Assembly (NCBI RefSeq): GCF_021397715.1
Contig: NZ_CP090208.1
Location: 124,001-188,000 of the forward strand
Direction: 5' to 3'
DNA length: 64,000 nt
Origin: Pantoea agglomerans
GTDB lineage: Bacteria > Pseudomonadota > Gammaproteobacteria > Enterobacterales > Enterobacteriaceae
Below are positions 62,301-64,000 of the stretch, in pieces. The notes beneath the pieces are model-generated. The model was not told the origin of the DNA. It saw only the letters and a list, made by a program, of their open reading frames with translations, and searched no databases. A program made the translations under genes and the position numbers. Every line of letters starts with the position of its first letter. Positions within the stretch are counted from its first letter, which is position 1.

Positions 62301-64000
62301 ATGACTCCGGCGCTGCTCAGCCGCATGAGCCAGCCGGTTGCCCCGCCGCGGATCGCATTGTCAGCCGCACAACAGGGTTTTCTGCGCCGCACCGCCCGTG
62401 AAACCTGGGCCTGGTTCAGTGAGTTTGCCAGCGATGAAAACAACCATCTGCCACCGGATAATCTGCAGGAAATCCCGCAGATGCGGATAGCGCACCGCAC
62501 CTCACCCACCAATATCGGGCTGTCGCTGCTGGCTAACCTTACCGCATGGGATTTTGGCTACGTCAGTCAGGATCGGGTGATCAGGCGATCGCTTGCTACC
62601 CTCGATACCCTTGATCGGATGGAGCATTTCCGGGGCCATCTTTATAACTGGTATGACACGCAGACGTTACAGCCGCTCAACCCGCGCTATGTCTCCAGCG
62701 TGGACAGCGGCAACATGGCGGCTCACCTGGTTACGCTGCAGGCCGGACTGGCGCAGTGGAAATACCAGCCGGTGATCTTACCGTCGCGCATGCTGGAAGG
62801 TCTGCGTGATACGCTGTTGCTGATCCCGACGCAGCCCGGCACCCGCCAGCACGACCTGCTGGCTGACATCGACACCCGGCTACGGGCGATGGCACAGGCA
62901 TCACCCGCGGAGCTGTTATCCGGACTGGAGGCACTGCTGCCGCTGAGCGCTGAAGCACAACAGCAGCATCAGCCGACAGGCCGCATCAACTGGCCAGCCC
63001 TGCTCCACCAGCAGCTGGATGACCTGGCCGGGGAGTGGCGTCGCTTTTTCAGTTGGGTCTCTCCGCAGGCGCCCTTCCCCGCTGAGATGCCGTCTCTGTT
63101 GTGGCTGGCTGAATTACGTCAGCATCGCCCTGGATTGACCCGGCAACAGAGCGATCCGGTGGTGTGGGCCGCCCGTGAGCGGATGGCCGCGCTGCTGGAG
63201 CTGGACAGCCGCCTTAGCGATCACGCCAGAATGGATTTCCGCTTCTTATATTTTCCGGCTACCTCGTTGCTCAGCGTGGGCTACAACATTGACAGCGGTC
63301 TGCCCGACGCCAGCAAATATGACCTGTTTCCGTCAGAAGTGCGGCTGACCCACTATTTCGCCATCTCCGCCAATCAGCTGCCCGCCAAAAGCTGGTTTGT
63401 GCTGGGTCGCTTATTTACCCGACTGGATAATCAGCCCGCCGTGATGTCGTGGAGCGGCTCGATGTTTGAATATCTGATGCCGCATCTGGTGATGCCGGTC
63501 TACCCCGATACACTGCTGGAAAAGATGGCGTTATCGGCGGTGAGGCAGCAGATCCGATCCGCGAAAGCTACCGGTACGCCGTGGGGCGTGTCGGAATCGG
63601 GATATGCCGCCTTTGACGTGAATCACAACTATCAGTACCGGGCATTCGGCACGCCAGAATTAGGGTTAAAACGCGGTCTGAATGATGATCGGGTGGTTGC
63701 GCCTTACGCCTCGCTGCTGGCGCTGATGGTCCTGCCGCAGGAGGCAACCGATAACCTGCTCAGGCTGAAAGCGATGGGCGCCAGGGGTGAATATGGCTAT
63801 TACGAGGCGCTGGATTTCACCGCCGACCGGCTGGCTCCCGGTCAGACATTTACCCTGGTCAAATCCTATATGGCCCATCATCAGGCGATGGGGTTTCTGG
63901 CGCTGTCACACCTGCTGCTGGGCGCGCCGATGGTGGCCCGCTTCATCTCCAGCGCGCTGTTTCAGTCGTCGCGCCTGCTGCTGCAGGAAACCGTGCCGGA
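59358..64000 (+). CDS. Cyclic beta-1,2-glucan synthase (NdvB-like), 3' end cut by window
   Basis: The frame is open from the ATG at 59358 (CAAGGAA just before it) to the window end, 1547 residues of a protein that usually exceeds 2700. N-terminal helical region to about 400; membrane helices about 413-460 (LSWLGSLLLLTIAFSAEML) and 823-866; the GT84 catalytic region lies between, with TLVVIPCLLSS (about 491), LDSDTILPRETA (D632/D634) and RFRWVRGDWQLL (about 778, the QxxRW-like site). A glycoside-type domain then begins near 1050 (NIGLSLLANLTAWDFGYVS; YVSSVDSGNMAAHL; SWSGSMFEYLMP). It makes cyclic osmoregulated periplasmic glucans for host interaction or osmotic adaptation. Confidence 0.9.
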   Translation, partial: MNVKINLSTWFSRESELPSDHFPLFPPEGLYQAQRPELFSAEQMESYGEKLAKTHKLSGGKWSYRLLQQLADNELSLTQSAAILSEGDKRSQTPAAVWLLDNFYIIEEQIRLVRHLLPAKFGKGLPMLEQSAHYLRIQAIAEEMIRHSDGRLETSVLLPFIAAYQRVTPLLLGELWAMPAMLRFALINNLARIAAEVARVHQERNKAEEWITDILATAAKDAAKVILVIADMARQNPQISGAFVAELERRLSGQNNTLALTWVEQQLESTGRKTSEVIEQFNRQLALSQLSVSNTITGLRQLGEIDWQAFVESVSLVERILQQDPAGTYPLMHFDSRDDYRHVIERLARHSRFDEREVARTVLDLANQPGRPLRQQHVGYFLLDKGYLQLEQQLQVNVTWLNKSRQHLSQTPLLSWLGSLLLLTIAFSAEMLVSTQQAGIGPLLWLLVLPTLIVSSQLALQLLSELTTRTRHPLPLPRLDYAQAIPPHHQTLVVIPCLLSSNAATDALLRSLEICYLGNALPNIGFALLTDFTDSAEQNHIHDEALIRYAVLKTEALNRRYSGRAADSALFSLLHRDRTHNISQGVWMGYERKRGKIHALNRWLQGEDNSFSVTAGASQAQLHGVRYVITLDSDTILPRETAHKLIGVMAHPLNAPVFDTQSSRVVEGYAILQPRLAEEIPVQGQGRYARLCSSVPGNDAYSSLSSDIYQDLFGEGSFVGKGIYDVAAFSRATRNTCPENLVLSHDLLEGCYARSGVVSNVVLYEQYPTNYLSDVARRFRWVRGDWQLLNWLRPQVRLEDGHRQKNPLSPLSRWKLIDNLRRSLVAPALLALVFMLCTLVPNPAFWAAGIMLFLLLPGVPALIIDGVTKSKKRGWRQHLQILFTDAFNRISRAGLALAVLPHESYWSLKAIIVTLWRLNISHRYLNEWKSASASPSAAHDMRHFYRCMWINPLAGVALVVLTGLSMPALIHIALALALLWAMTPALLSRMSQPVAPPRIALSAAQQGFLRRTARETWAWFSEFASDENNHLPPDNLQEIPQMRIAHRTSPTNIGLSLLANLTAWDFGYVSQDRVIRRSLATLDTLDRMEHFRGHLYNWYDTQTLQPLNPRYVSSVDSGNMAAHLVTLQAGLAQWKYQPVILPSRMLEGLRDTLLLIPTQPGTRQHDLLADIDTRLRAMAQASPAELLSGLEALLPLSAEAQQQHQPTGRINWPALLHQQLDDLAGEWRRFFSWVSPQAPFPAEMPSLLWLAELRQHRPGLTRQQSDPVVWAARERMAALLELDSRLSDHARMDFRFLYFPATSLLSVGYNIDSGLPDASKYDLFPSEVRLTHYFAISANQLPAKSWFVLGRLFTRLDNQPAVMSWSGSMFEYLMPHLVMPVYPDTLLEKMALSAVRQQIRSAKATGTPWGVSESGYAAFDVNHNYQYRAFGTPELGLKRGLNDDRVVAPYASLLALMVLPQEATDNLLRLKAMGARGEYGYYEALDFTADRLAPGQTFTLVKSYMAHHQAMGFLALSHLLLGAPMVARFISSALFQSSRLLLQETVP

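Overview
The window looks like a chromosomal segment of an enterobacterium, most likely of the Pantoea/Erwinia group (Erwiniaceae). This rests on gene content: a YajD HNH protein, a YmgB/AriR-type regulator, a KGG stress protein, an NdvB-type cyclic glucan synthase, and many small metabolic modules each beside its own LysR, TetR, AraC or GntR regulator. Most genes share one moderately GC-rich codon style. Two stretches are visibly AT-richer: about 13.4-14.7 kb and about 22.2-25.5 kb. No rRNA, tRNA or CRISPR array was seen.

Layout. 0-3.4 kb: a truncated LysE/RhtB exporter, a three-gene minus-strand operon (carboxymuconolactone-decarboxylase-like, tautomerase, DUF4865) facing a LysR gene, and a TetR gene with a perfect palindrome just upstream. 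3.4-13.3 kb: a class-C beta-lactamase-like hydrolase, a small secreted protein, an AraC regulator, a secreted alpha/beta hydrolase with a Cys nucleophile elbow, an SDR, a cyclophilin-like protein, a secreted CMD protein plus cupin pair, an MFS exporter and a LysR. 13.4-21.3 kb: two small stress-type genes, a TetR/amidase divergon with three evenly spaced operators, a hydrolase, a succinate-semialdehyde-type dehydrogenase, an XRE/MLTR regulator and a PPOX flavoprotein. 21.4-25.5 kb: a decayed IS110-family transposase, a GST, and a two-gene cassette (YaaW-like protein plus an unrecognised helical protein). 25.8-33.4 kb: a tartrate-dehydratase-like enzyme with an ACS-family permease and LysR, then yajD, a GNAT, a nitronate-monooxygenase-like protein and a LysR.

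34.5-47.9 kb is the most unusual block: a FadL-type porin, a periplasmic Ser-type sulfatase and its radical-SAM maturase, running with tight or overlapping junctions into a MoxR/DUF58/DUF4381/VWA/VWA-TPR/BatD module, then a secreted HAD phosphatase, a YicS-like protein and an MscS channel. The first VWA gene carries an in-frame TAA. 48.1-50.2 kb holds the mesD-mesX methionine synthase pair; a 3' fragment of a second mesD copy lies about 15 kb away at 33.6 kb. 50.7-58 kb is a complete non-phosphorylating L-fucose pathway: regulator, mutarotase, dehydrogenase, lactonase, dehydratase, second dehydrogenase, FAH-family hydrolase and FucP, with two candidate GntR operators in the divergent promoter region. 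The window ends inside a very large cyclic beta-1,2-glucan synthase gene.

Functions are inferred from recognised motifs and family resemblance without any database search. Start sites were chosen by Shine-Dalgarno position and family length.
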